DNA of 64,000 nt from Paenibacillus sp. 1_12 (GTDB lineage: Bacteria; Bacillota; Bacilli; Paenibacillales; NBRC-103111): assembly GCF_900114475.1 (NCBI RefSeq), contig NZ_FOTE01000001.1, forward strand, positions 223,753 to 287,752. Direction: 5' to 3'. The position numbers were made by a program, and so were the translations under genes. The notes under the pieces are model-generated. The model had not been told where the DNA came from. It ran no database searches and saw only the letters and a program-made list of their open reading frames with translations. This document shows, piece after piece, positions 16,802 to 24,017 of the stretch. How positions within the stretch are numbered: position 1 is the first letter of the stretch; each line of letters begins with the position of its first letter.

Positions 16802-17629
16802 ATGGTCAATGTTGGCTGTCATGTCAGTATACAGAGGGGGTATTTGCAAGCAGCCAAAATGGCGTTTCAAATTGGAGCGTCATCCTTTCAATATTTCCCT
16901 AAAAATCCAAGAAATCTTACAATCAAATCCTTCAATTTACACGAAGCCGAGGCATGTGCCCGGTTCTGCGAAGAGAAAGGTTTGCTTTCTATGGGTCATG
17001 CTCCCTATCCATTAAACCTGGCAGTCGAAGAGGATTTGAGCGACATTATGCTGCAGGCGATTCTCAACGGACTGGACATTACGGACGCTTGCGGTTCCGT
17101 AGGGTTAGTCGTGCATTTTGGAAAATACCGTGGAAAAGATCCCTTACAAGGTTATAAAAATATCATTTATTTGCTCAATAAGGCACTGCGGCAATGGCAT
17201 GGAAAAGCTTGCATTCTGCTAGAGAACCAAGCCGGCGAAGGCACTCGAATGGGCACAACACTAGAAGAGCTAGTGAAGATCAGGAATCTTTCGGATTACC
17301 CGGATAAAATCGGTTTTTGTCTCGACACCTGTCACGCATTTGCAAGTGGTCTATGGACTGGAGACAACTGGAATGAGGTTCAGCAAAAAGGGACGGAGCT
17401 TGGCTATTTTGATCATTTAAAAGCTGTTCATCTTAACGATTCCATGTATGCTTCTGGTTCAAGGCGTGATCGGCACAGCTGTATAGGCAAGGGTCATATT
17501 GGTGAAGCGCCGATCAAACAGCTATTACGTTCCTCTGTCGTTAAAGGGCTGCCAGTCGTACTGGAAACGCCGTCACAAGGCGGCTCTCATCAGTCAGAAA
17601 TTGCCTATGTTCAATCACTCCTGGACTAA
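16802..17629 (+). CDS. nfo: Endonuclease IV (AP endonuclease family 2)
   Basis: The 275-residue protein has the zinc-site signatures of endonuclease IV: GCHVSI at the start, MGHAPYP, VVHFGKY, ILLENQAGEG, the FCLDTCHAFASG motif, and HLNDS followed by DRHSCIGKGHIG. All three zinc positions appear to be kept. It cuts the backbone 5' of abasic sites and can trim blocked 3' ends, which suits its place beside an end-joining ligase. It is transcribed with the ligase. A second, more standard nfo may exist elsewhere in the genome. Confidence 0.92.
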   Translation: MVNVGCHVSIQRGYLQAAKMAFQIGASSFQYFPKNPRNLTIKSFNLHEAEACARFCEEKGLLSMGHAPYPLNLAVEEDLSDIMLQAILNGLDITDACGSVGLVVHFGKYRGKDPLQGYKNIIYLLNKALRQWHGKACILLENQAGEGTRMGTTLEELVKIRNLSDYPDKIGFCLDTCHAFASGLWTGDNWNEVQQKGTELGYFDHLKAVHLNDSMYASGSRRDRHSCIGKGHIGEAPIKQLLRSSVVKGLPVVLETPSQGGSHQSEIAYVQSLLD

Positions 17630-17638
17630 AAGCATTTG

Positions 17639-17661
17639 AAAAAGCCCTCGGATAAGAGGGC
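17639..17661 (-). terminator. Intrinsic terminator of the His/Gly/Tyr-rich small gene
   Basis: GCCCTC-6 bases-GAGGGC followed by TTTTTC on the minus strand. On the plus strand the hairpin has no T-run, so it probably serves the convergent small gene. Confidence 0.75.
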
Positions 17662-17727
17662 ATTCATAGGATTATGTGCAGCTTTGCGTTGTTATCATCT
17701 CGTGATTGTATCTGTCGGGCAGGGATA

Positions 17728-17991
17728 TCAATGATGCCCTTGATATCCTTGATATCCTTGATATCCTTGATGTCCTTGATGTCCTTGATGTCCATAATTT
17801 CCTTGATGCCCATAATTTCCATAATGTGATGTTCCAGCCATTAGCCCGTGGAAATGTTTTGCTCTTTCCAAATGGTGGGCTTTTTGCTGGTCGTGGTAAT
17901 GATGCATTTTCATGTGCCAATCATACATTTGTTTATGATAGGTACCGTGATCATGAGTATACATAGGCATTTGATCATGAGAAAAAGACAT
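17728..17991 (-). CDS. Small His/Tyr/Gly-rich repeat protein
   Basis: The start is ATG 17991, nine bases after GAGGAG; it gives 87 residues. The N-terminal half is rich in His and Met (THDHGTYHKQMYDWHMKMHH) and the C-terminal third is a string of GHQ/GYQ triplets ending GYQGHH. There is no signal peptide or membrane segment. Metal binding or a spore-coat/adhesive role is possible by composition only. It has its own ribosome site and terminator, which supports it being real despite low complexity. No homologue is recognised. Confidence 0.55.
   Translation of the reverse strand: MSFSHDQMPMYTHDHGTYHKQMYDWHMKMHHYHDQQKAHHLERAKHFHGLMAGTSHYGNYGHQGNYGHQGHQGHQGYQGYQGYQGHH
17737..17825. repeat. 9-bp tandem repeats in the small His/Gly/Tyr-rich gene
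   Basis: Units of CTTGATATC and variants (TGTCCTTGA, CATAATTTC) repeat about ten times. The unit is a multiple of three, so copy changes would alter protein length without a frameshift. Confidence 0.85.
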
Positions 17992-18102
17992 TTCGACAAC
18001 CACTCCTCAGATTGTTGTTTAGTTTACGAAATCAGTCTATGGGGATTTACCTAAAGGCAGCACGGCTATTGCCTATAGATGGAAAAAAACATAGTACGAC
18101 AG

Positions 18103-20235
18103 TTATCCAGATACTTCTAAACGGGTTTGGGCAAAACGCCAAGTGACAGAGTTATAGGAAGGCAATTCCTCGTCAGCCCCAGTGAGCTCCCCACTGAATT
18201 CGCCATCCGAGTTCTGAGTAACAGCTGCTTTCCACCAACCACATTCGCCTTTCTCGTAATTGAAGGTTTCACCGTCATCGTCATACAACATCCCTTCACC
18301 AGGCTCGCTGCCAAAATGGACGAGTTCAAGCGCAACACGAGTACCTGCTTGTGGAACATGCGGCAGCGCTGGCATCATCGGAATGATCGAGCCGCTTTTT
18401 ACAAATACCGGAATTTGCTCCAAGCCTGCTTGAATCCGGATGACACGCCCGCCTGTATAACGCTCTCCCGTCTCCAACCCATACCAGATTCCCGATGGGA
18501 GAAGAACATCCCTTTCCCATTCTCCTTCAACGAGTGGAGCCACCAGCATGGCATCACCAACCATAAACTGATCATCCCACTCTCTCACTTTTTTCTTGCC
18601 GTACGCAGCATCTATCGTATTCAGGATAGAATGATCAGCATCAGGTCCGCCCGCTTCTGCTTGAGCAATCTCAGCAGCAGATAGGACAAACGGCATTGCG
18701 CGGAAAGGTGGTATTCCCTGCTCACGATAAAGGGCGAAATTTGAATACAAATAAGGCAGCAGCCTCATTCTCAGCTTGATATAATGACGTATAATTCCTT
18801 CCACTTCAGGATAGGACCACGGCTTCGTCCCGTCTCCCCACGCATTCAGCATGGCCAGAGAAGAGAAACATACCGTTTGCATCCGTCTGACCCAGTCCTC
18901 TGCATTTCGAGCTTTACGAACCTCCGGTGTCCATAGCAGCCCGCTGAAGGAGGAATTGCAAAGCGCCCGTATAAATTGCTTATGATCATATAGATCCGAA
19001 TAGAGTACATATGGCATCGTTGAAGCTGCTCCATTGGAAGCTCGTACAAGCCCATAGGTTCTCCGATTGTTGCTATGGTAAAGGTCGTAAGTCATTTTTT
19101 GAAACATTAAGCCGTATATTTGCCTCATCTGTTCGCCATCCAGACCGGAAGGAAACTTAGCGTGTCCAGGGAACATCCATGAATTGTTGGTTAATTCGCT
19201 TCCATCGCATTCGTCCAGCTTATAGCCGGCAACACCGATCTGAACATGACGCTCTTCATGTTGATTTTTATACAGCTGTTGGGCTTCTGGCAATGAGTAG
19301 TCCGGCGCGAGCCCGCCCCAAACCGTATGACTGCCTGAAAGAGGCTGCAGCTTCTCGTAAAGCTCTGTTTCCGGTGATACGAAGGGGTGCTCCCACAGGT
19401 TTACGCGAAAGCCATTATGCTCGAGTGCTTTGACGAACGGCTCCGGCTCGGGAAACCTCGATTTCTCCCATTCATAAGTCACCGGATAGCTGTGGCTATG
19501 CCAGCCGGGTTCAAGACCTATCACATCACAGGGAATATCGTGCTCTCGGAATTGCCGTGCCTCCTCAAGTACTTCCTCCCCGCTAAACAGTGTAGGGACA
19601 CGGTGCCAGAAACCAAGGCCCCACTTAGGAGGGAGCGCGCCCCCTCCGCAAAACAGGTTATATCTGGATACAACATCTGATAATGTCGGGCCGCCAAACA
19701 CATAAACATCGGCTCCATCAGCGGGAATTTGAATCTCCACCCGCGAAGCGATCGGCGTAGCTTTCCAGCCCTTGTCCGTGTTGCGGTTACGGATCTCTGA
19801 AATTTGCGTGTCCTCCTGCTTTAAGGTAGAGCCGCAATGGATCGTTACGATCCGCGAAGTATCCACCCACACGCCATATCCCAGATCACTGACATAAAAA
19901 GGGACTGGTGCATGCGTTTCGCCTGTATCTTGTTTGGGGTCACTGTTGACGCGCAGATAACGAGTTCTTCCCCGCAGATTCATTCTTAATAATTGAAGCC
20001 CCGCACCATACAGCTTCTCAGTTGGATCAAGTGGAAATGATAGGATATGTGCCCCTCTTGCTGCTTCAAGCTGGATGCTTTCCCATTCAAATGGCGGATT
20101 AACGCTTGGTTTCTGACTCAATGCATCCACCTTAGGTGAAACTCCCATCCAGGAAAATGGTGTAATCGCTTGCGGATTCCCAATTGTAAGGCGCCATACG
20201 CCTGGTGCCGTTTCATTCCAAGCTTGTGTAGACAT
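18103..20235 (-). CDS. Glycoside hydrolase family 31 (alpha-glucosidase/xylosidase type)
   Basis: The protein has 710 residues. The GH31 barrel is shown by VIGLEPGWHS, FRVNLWEHPFVSP and the nucleophile region GYKLDECDGSE, in which the Asp of KLDE is the expected nucleophile. A C-terminal beta domain follows (LLPSGIWYGLETGERY). No signal peptide is present, so it acts in the cytoplasm on an imported oligosaccharide or glycoside. It is the last gene of an operon with a Gfo/Idh/MocA dehydrogenase and a cupin protein. The linkage and sugar cut cannot be fixed from sequence; family members include alpha-glucosidase, alpha-xylosidase and sulfoquinovosidase-type enzymes. Confidence 0.88.
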   Translation of the reverse strand: MSTQAWNETAPGVWRLTIGNPQAITPFSWMGVSPKVDALSQKPSVNPPFEWESIQLEAARGAHILSFPLDPTEKLYGAGLQLLRMNLRGRTRYLRVNSDPKQDTGETHAPVPFYVSDLGYGVWVDTSRIVTIHCGSTLKQEDTQISEIRNRNTDKGWKATPIASRVEIQIPADGADVYVFGGPTLSDVVSRYNLFCGGGALPPKWGLGFWHRVPTLFSGEEVLEEARQFREHDIPCDVIGLEPGWHSHSYPVTYEWEKSRFPEPEPFVKALEHNGFRVNLWEHPFVSPETELYEKLQPLSGSHTVWGGLAPDYSLPEAQQLYKNQHEERHVQIGVAGYKLDECDGSELTNNSWMFPGHAKFPSGLDGEQMRQIYGLMFQKMTYDLYHSNNRRTYGLVRASNGAASTMPYVLYSDLYDHKQFIRALCNSSFSGLLWTPEVRKARNAEDWVRRMQTVCFSSLAMLNAWGDGTKPWSYPEVEGIIRHYIKLRMRLLPYLYSNFALYREQGIPPFRAMPFVLSAAEIAQAEAGGPDADHSILNTIDAAYGKKKVREWDDQFMVGDAMLVAPLVEGEWERDVLLPSGIWYGLETGERYTGGRVIRIQAGLEQIPVFVKSGSIIPMMPALPHVPQAGTRVALELVHFGSEPGEGMLYDDDGETFNYEKGECGWWKAAVTQNSDGEFSGELTGADEELPSYNSVTWRFAQTRLEVSG

Positions 20236-20269
20236 TCGAATTCCCCGTTCTACTTAATTTGAACAACTT

Positions 20270-21232
20270 TTATATTATTGGAACCTTAATGGTAATAGGA
20301 GTGCCTTTTTCACTGGCCAGCTTCGCATAATGGACAAGAGCCTGGGTTTTTAAATAATCGATTCCGCTCGTTTCTGCTTCACGTCCCTGGTGCAGTGATG
20401 CCACAAATTCAGTCAATATATCTGTTTCATCGATTCCGCTGAGATCTTCAGTTAAATGGGTTTCTCCATCTCGGAAAATCCTGATTTCCTTGTTGGTCAA
20501 TTCCATGGCACCTTCGGTTCCTTCAATCCGCCAATTGCCCCACCATGAGGTTTCTGTCCCTCTCGCAGCTATGGAGGCGTTATAGGTCGCAATAATACCG
20601 CCCTCCAATTCGAGTATGGCATACGTATTAAGGACAGCTCCTTCTTCTTTCCAGCCGCCAATCGGATTGAACAGTCTGGCAAACACCGAGATACCTTCTC
20701 GTCCGCTAAAATAACGAAGCATATCAAAGTGATGCACGCCGATATCATCCAGCACACTGACCGTGTATTTCCGCTGCACTTGATGAAACCGATGAAACTG
20801 CACATCCATGGTGGAAAGGCTTCCGATGACGCCATCATCGAGAAGACGCTTCATTTTTCGAATAAAAGGAAATCTGCGGTAATTTTCTGCGATCATGAAC
20901 GGAATGTTTTCCCTCGCCGCACGAGTTACTACTTCAATGGATTCTTCATAATCAAAAGAAATCGGTTTTTCGCATAAAACAGCAAGCTTGCGGTCAAAAG
21001 CCGCATGGTTCACCTGCGTGTGGATCATCGGCGAAGTGACATTAACCAGAAAATCCACCTGCTCCTTATCCAAGGCTTCCTCTAAAGAAGTGTAGAACGG
21101 AAACGGATCATCGTTCATCTTCTCTTTCATGGCTGGATCGACCTCAACAACCGCCGCCAATAATCCCTGATCTCTAAGCCGCTTATACCAACTGAATCCT
21201 GCTGCTCCCAAACCGACCAATATAGCTCTCAT
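20270..21232 (-). CDS. Gfo/Idh/MocA family oxidoreductase
   Basis: The 320-residue protein has an N-terminal Rossmann fold (ILVGLGAAGFSW, residues 4-15), the family EKP motif (LCEKPISFDYEE, about residue 91) and the GVHHFDML segment containing the catalytic-type histidine. It is an NAD(P)-dependent sugar or sugar-acid dehydrogenase. GGAGG precedes the ATG. It is placed 34 bases before GH31, consistent with a joint pathway in which a glycoside is oxidised or cleaved. Confidence 0.9.
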   Translation of the reverse strand: MRAILVGLGAAGFSWYKRLRDQGLLAAVVEVDPAMKEKMNDDPFPFYTSLEEALDKEQVDFLVNVTSPMIHTQVNHAAFDRKLAVLCEKPISFDYEESIEVVTRAARENIPFMIAENYRRFPFIRKMKRLLDDGVIGSLSTMDVQFHRFHQVQRKYTVSVLDDIGVHHFDMLRYFSGREGISVFARLFNPIGGWKEEGAVLNTYAILELEGGIIATYNASIAARGTETSWWGNWRIEGTEGAMELTNKEIRIFRDGETHLTEDLSGIDETDILTEFVASLHQGREAETSGIDYLKTQALVHYAKLASEKGTPITIKVPII

Positions 21233-21373
21233 CGTTTCCCAATACCTCCTAATTCTTCAATGAAATAACCTTGCTTCAGGTTCTTATGGTGTTGCAAAAA
21301 TCCTCACGAATCTGCGGAAAACACACCGCACCATTGAGTTGGTTTTCATCTCTTACCCTGCATCGCCCGAAAT

Positions 21374-21733
21374 TCATTGCTGATTTAAGTGACGACTCGA
21401 ACCCGCATGGCACCATACAGTTACAATCGGATCGTCCTCACTTGAATTCAGATGATGATCCTCACCAGGCTCAACAATCACGATATCTCCGGTAGCAACA
21501 GGAATATGCTCTCCATTGATCTCCATCGTTCCGCTTCCTTGCAAAATAACAAACGCTTCACAGTCTCCATGAACATGATAGTCCTTTCCATCCGGACCGT
21601 CATTCGTATGGCTTCGATCTCCCCTCGTCGAGAATGCAAGTCCTCCTGAAGACAAATAAGCACCCGGCAGCACATCCTGCAAAATATGCCCGTTTCCGAT
21701 ATCCCGTAAATCGCTTAAACGTAACTTTTTCAC
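21374..21733 (-). CDS. Cupin-domain protein
   Basis: The 119-residue protein starts with GTG behind AGGGAGGG. It is a single cupin: DYHVHGDCEAFVILQG supplies the first metal motif (two His and a Glu), and PGEDHHLNS the second. It may bind a metal and a sugar. It is the first gene of the operon with Gfo/Idh/MocA and GH31 genes (141-base gap to the next), which suggests a part in the same carbohydrate pathway, as an isomerase or a sensor. Confidence 0.82.
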   Translation of the reverse strand: MKKLRLSDLRDIGNGHILQDVLPGAYLSSGGLAFSTRGDRSHTNDGPDGKDYHVHGDCEAFVILQGSGTMEINGEHIPVATGDIVIVEPGEDHHLNSSEDDPIVTVWCHAGSSRHLNQQ

Positions 21734-21952
21734 CCAATCCCTCCCTTTCTCAATCCGTAAAGAAAATTAATCCAATTAAACCCATTTATGTAAATATGAA
21801 ATAATAAATTTGGAAACATATTAAAGAAGCCTACAATAAGGAAAACATCCTTGCATAAGGCAATCCGCATTGAATAACTTCTTCATTGAACGACCAATAT
21901 CAAACTGAACAGCAAGAATTGTGCTGCCGCGCGGTTGGTTTGTTTGACCTAT

Positions 21953-22066
21953 TATCGCTATGCCCTATTATAAGGGTCATTATGGTGATACGGGATGGCA
22001 AAACTTTCGAGGTGTTGTGTTTTTTTATCCTCCATTCATAACTGACCCTATTCGATAAGGGCGATA
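21953..22066. repeat. Imperfect long inverted repeat in the cupin-sspH gap
   Basis: The segment 21953-21984 and the segment 22037-22066 are largely complementary (shared TATCGC, AGGGTCA and TTATG blocks in mirror order), and each also has a small internal GCCCT/AGGG pairing. The loop is about 50 bases and contains a run of seven T. The 21734-22119 gap holds no gene that I can see; the cupin operon promoter should be at its left end. Confidence 0.45.
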
Positions 22067-22119
22067 CCAAATCCTGCTGTGGAAATCCTCGTTCTCCGAT
22101 CCCTGGTTAGGTTCTTTCG

Positions 22120-22148
22120 GAATAGCTTTAGACTTTTGTGTAATAATA
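22120..22148 (+). promoter_or_regulatory. Possible sigma-G promoter of sspH
   Basis: GAATA (22120-22124) matches the forespore sigma-G -35, and AATAATA (22142-22148) resembles CATNNTA at a 17-base spacing. It lies 37 bases before the putative start of sspH, a gene expressed in the forespore. Confidence 0.35.
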
Positions 22149-22184
22149 TAATGCTGTTACACAATAATGTGGAGGTTGGTTAAC

Positions 22185-22364
22185 ATTAATACTCAAAGAG
22201 CACAAGAAATCATAGCTTCACCCACTATGATTAACGTGACCTACCAAGGGGCACAAATCTATATTCAAAACGTTGATGAACACACGGAAATGGCGAGGAT
22301 CTATACCCTTGACGAGCCTGAGAAGGAATGCACTGTCCCTCTGCACAGTTTAAGTGAACAATAA
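22185..22364 (+). CDS. sspH: H-type small acid-soluble spore protein, probable ATT start
   Basis: The 59-residue product aligns end to end with SspH: RAQEIIASPTMINVTYQGA, then YIQNVDEHTEMARIY and EPEKECTVPLHSL. Family members begin Met-Asp/Asn-x-x-Arg-Ala; the aligned first codon here is ATT at 22185, nine bases after GGAGG (22171-22175). The only in-frame ATG (22167) and TTG (22176) lie upstream of or directly against that ribosome site. SspH is a minor DNA- or core-associated protein of the spore, made in the forespore. A terminator follows. Confidence 0.85.
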   Translation: MNTQRAQEIIASPTMINVTYQGAQIYIQNVDEHTEMARIYTLDEPEKECTVPLHSLSEQ

Positions 22365-22372
22365 GAAGCACC

Positions 22373-22406
22373 AAAAAAGTCGTCTCCGCTGCGGGGCGAC
22401 TTTTTT
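22373..22406 (+). terminator. Intrinsic terminator of sspH
   Basis: AAAAAAGTCG and CGACTTTTTT arms enclose a GC-rich inner stem; it ends in six T. Confidence 0.93.
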
Positions 22407-22624
22407 CGCTCAAATCTTGTAGTAACCCGAATTGTAGGGTCTGAATGGTTATCACACAATCTACTTTTCACATTTATGAAATGAAGAAAAGGCAGCCCTT
22501 TGGATGATTGGGAGTTTCTATTAAAAACTGAATGCCACCATGCCATATATAGCATATGCACAGAACCAATGATACAATATAAGGTAGTCCGGCTGCGCCG
22601 CGGCCACAACAGGAGGCATTGCAC

Positions 22625-23065
22625 ATGGAAATCACAAAAGTAGATTCATATTCACAATTAGCCCAGTGTCTTGCAATTCGAAATCAAGTATTTGTCGAAG
22701 AGCAAGGCGTTCCACAGGAACTGGAAAATGATGCATACGATACATCACCAGATGCTTGTGTCCATGTATTATTGACTTATAACGGAGTTCCTGCAGGGAC
22801 GGGACGTTGGATATCCTATAATAAACAGACCGCCAAAATCCAACGTGTCGCTATATTATCCGAATTTCGCGGCAAAGGGCTTGGCAAAATATTGATTCAA
22901 GGACTGGAACAGCATGCGATCTCGGGAGGATATACTTCCTGCATATTGGACAGTCAATGTCATGCAGAGGCCTTTTATTCCCAGCTTGGATACAATACGA
23001 TTTCGGAGCAGCCCTTTGAAGACGCAGGTATCCTGCACGTTCGTATGCAAAAAAAGATTGGATAG
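22625..23065 (+). CDS. GNAT family N-acetyltransferase (YjcF-like)
   Basis: The start is ATG 22625, eight bases after AGGAGG. The protein of about 146 residues has RNQVFVEEQGVPQELE near the start, typical of the YjcF/ElaA branch, and the acetyl-CoA-binding signature QRVAILSEFRGKGLGKILI (motif A with R-G-K-G-L-G). The acceptor is unknown. It stands alone between terminators. The last codons overlap a bidirectional hairpin. Confidence 0.88.
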   Translation: MEITKVDSYSQLAQCLAIRNQVFVEEQGVPQELENDAYDTSPDACVHVLLTYNGVPAGTGRWISYNKQTAKIQRVAILSEFRGKGLGKILIQGLEQHAISGGYTSCILDSQCHAEAFYSQLGYNTISEQPFEDAGILHVRMQKKIG

Positions 23066-23079
23066 ATATCCAATCTTTA
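23051..23079. terminator. Bidirectional terminator between GNAT gene and tatA
   Basis: A perfect AAAGATTGGATA / TATCCAATCTTT stem overlaps the GNAT stop codon. On the minus strand it runs into TTTTTTT, making a good end for the tatA transcript. Confidence 0.75.
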
Positions 23080-23167
23080 GCTTTGCTGGGTAGTGTGAAG
23101 CTTTACCAAGAGGAATGACACTCTTTTCGTTCGAGATGTAACAGGGTAACCACTTTATTCGTACAGA

Positions 23168-23374
23168 CTATGACGGCTTAGCCGACAGATCTTTCTCTGC
23201 TTTTGGCTCGGGATTTTCTTTAGTTTCAGATACCAACTCTCTGGCAGATGCTTTAAATTCGTGCAGCGTGCGACCGACAGCCCGGCCCAGCTCTGGCAAT
23301 TTGGAAGGTCCGAATAAAATAAGGATGACTACAAGAATCATGATGAGTCCAGGAATTCCGATATTTTGCAGCAT
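23168..23374 (-). CDS. tatA: TatA/TatE twin-arginine translocase subunit
   Basis: The 68-residue protein has the TatA layout: a short N-terminal membrane helix ([14 protein letters not shown]), the [21 protein letters not shown] hinge and amphipathic helix, and a charged tail. It forms the pore that moves folded Tat substrates. It is the third gene of the minus operon amine oxidase-RidA-tatA, next to a Tat-dependent enzyme and opposite tatC, so it is probably dedicated to that substrate. Confidence 0.95.
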   Translation of the reverse strand: MLQNIGIPGLIMILVVILILFGPSKLPELGRAVGRTLHEFKASARELVSETKENPEPKAEKDLSAKPS

Positions 23375-23406
23375 GTTACATCAACACTCCTTCTATTAAA
23401 GATAGA

Positions 23407-23967
23407 TTAGTCTTGAATATGTTTTTTAGGATATACAGCAACTGCCTCAACTTCAATTAACCAATCGTCATTAACAAGGCTGGCAACACCGACGGTTGAA
23501 CGTGCGGTTTTCACCGGATTGTCCGCGGTATTGAAGAATTGGGCATACGCCTCATTCCAGCCGGCATAATCAAACTTGTTATCCTTGCTCTTATCAGCAG
23601 TTAAATAAGCGCGAAGGTAGATAACATCGTTCATGGTCAAGCCTTTCTCCGCAAGCTGCTTCTCGAAATTCTTGAATATCCCAATTGCTTGTGTCTTCGT
23701 ATCGCCATAGCGCTCATATACGGTTGCGCCATCTTTATTCAATAAAGGAGGAACGGTGCCACTCGTATAAAGATAGGCAGCTCCCGCAGGTACTGAAACT
23801 CCACTGGAAATCGTCGAAGTTGCACTTCCATAAAATTCAGACTCATAAATCGGCTCAGCTATTATTTTATTCGGTTTGTCCGGTTCGTCTGCGGCAAAAG
23901 CTGTAATACCAATAGCAGTTGACATGACAGCAAGCAGCAGGATGGATTTCATATTTTTCTTTAGCAT
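23407..23967 (-). CDS. Exported RidA family imine/enamine deaminase
   Basis: The 186-residue protein starts with a Sec-type signal peptide (KKNMKSILLLAVMSTAIG, cleavage after AFA). The mature part is a RidA/YjgF fold. The substrate-binding arginine is kept in TARSTVGV and the glutamate in IEVEAVAVYP. RidA proteins hydrolyse 2-imino acids and enamines to keto acids and ammonia and are normally cytoplasmic; an exported one next to an exported amine oxidase, which makes imines, points to a coupled reaction outside the membrane. It starts 50 bases after the oxidase gene. Confidence 0.88.
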   Translation of the reverse strand: MLKKNMKSILLLAVMSTAIGITAFAADEPDKPNKIIAEPIYESEFYGSATSTISSGVSVPAGAAYLYTSGTVPPLLNKDGATVYERYGDTKTQAIGIFKNFEKQLAEKGLTMNDVIYLRAYLTADKSKDNKFDYAGWNEAYAQFFNTADNPVKTARSTVGVASLVNDDWLIEVEAVAVYPKKHIQD

Positions 23968-24017
23968 AGTCCATTGATCTCCTCTTCTGTTTTGATTTCT
24001 GTTTTGATAATTGTCTA

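Noticed and set aside
11336..17629. Complete phosphorothioation (dnd) island
   Set aside because: Only DndB-like proteins are present; dndA, dndC, dndD and dndE are not found in the window.
17672..17920. Minus-strand frame with Arg-Ile-Ser repeats
   Set aside because: It is another frame of the 9-bp tandem repeat; the His/Gly/Tyr frame has the better start and ribosome site.
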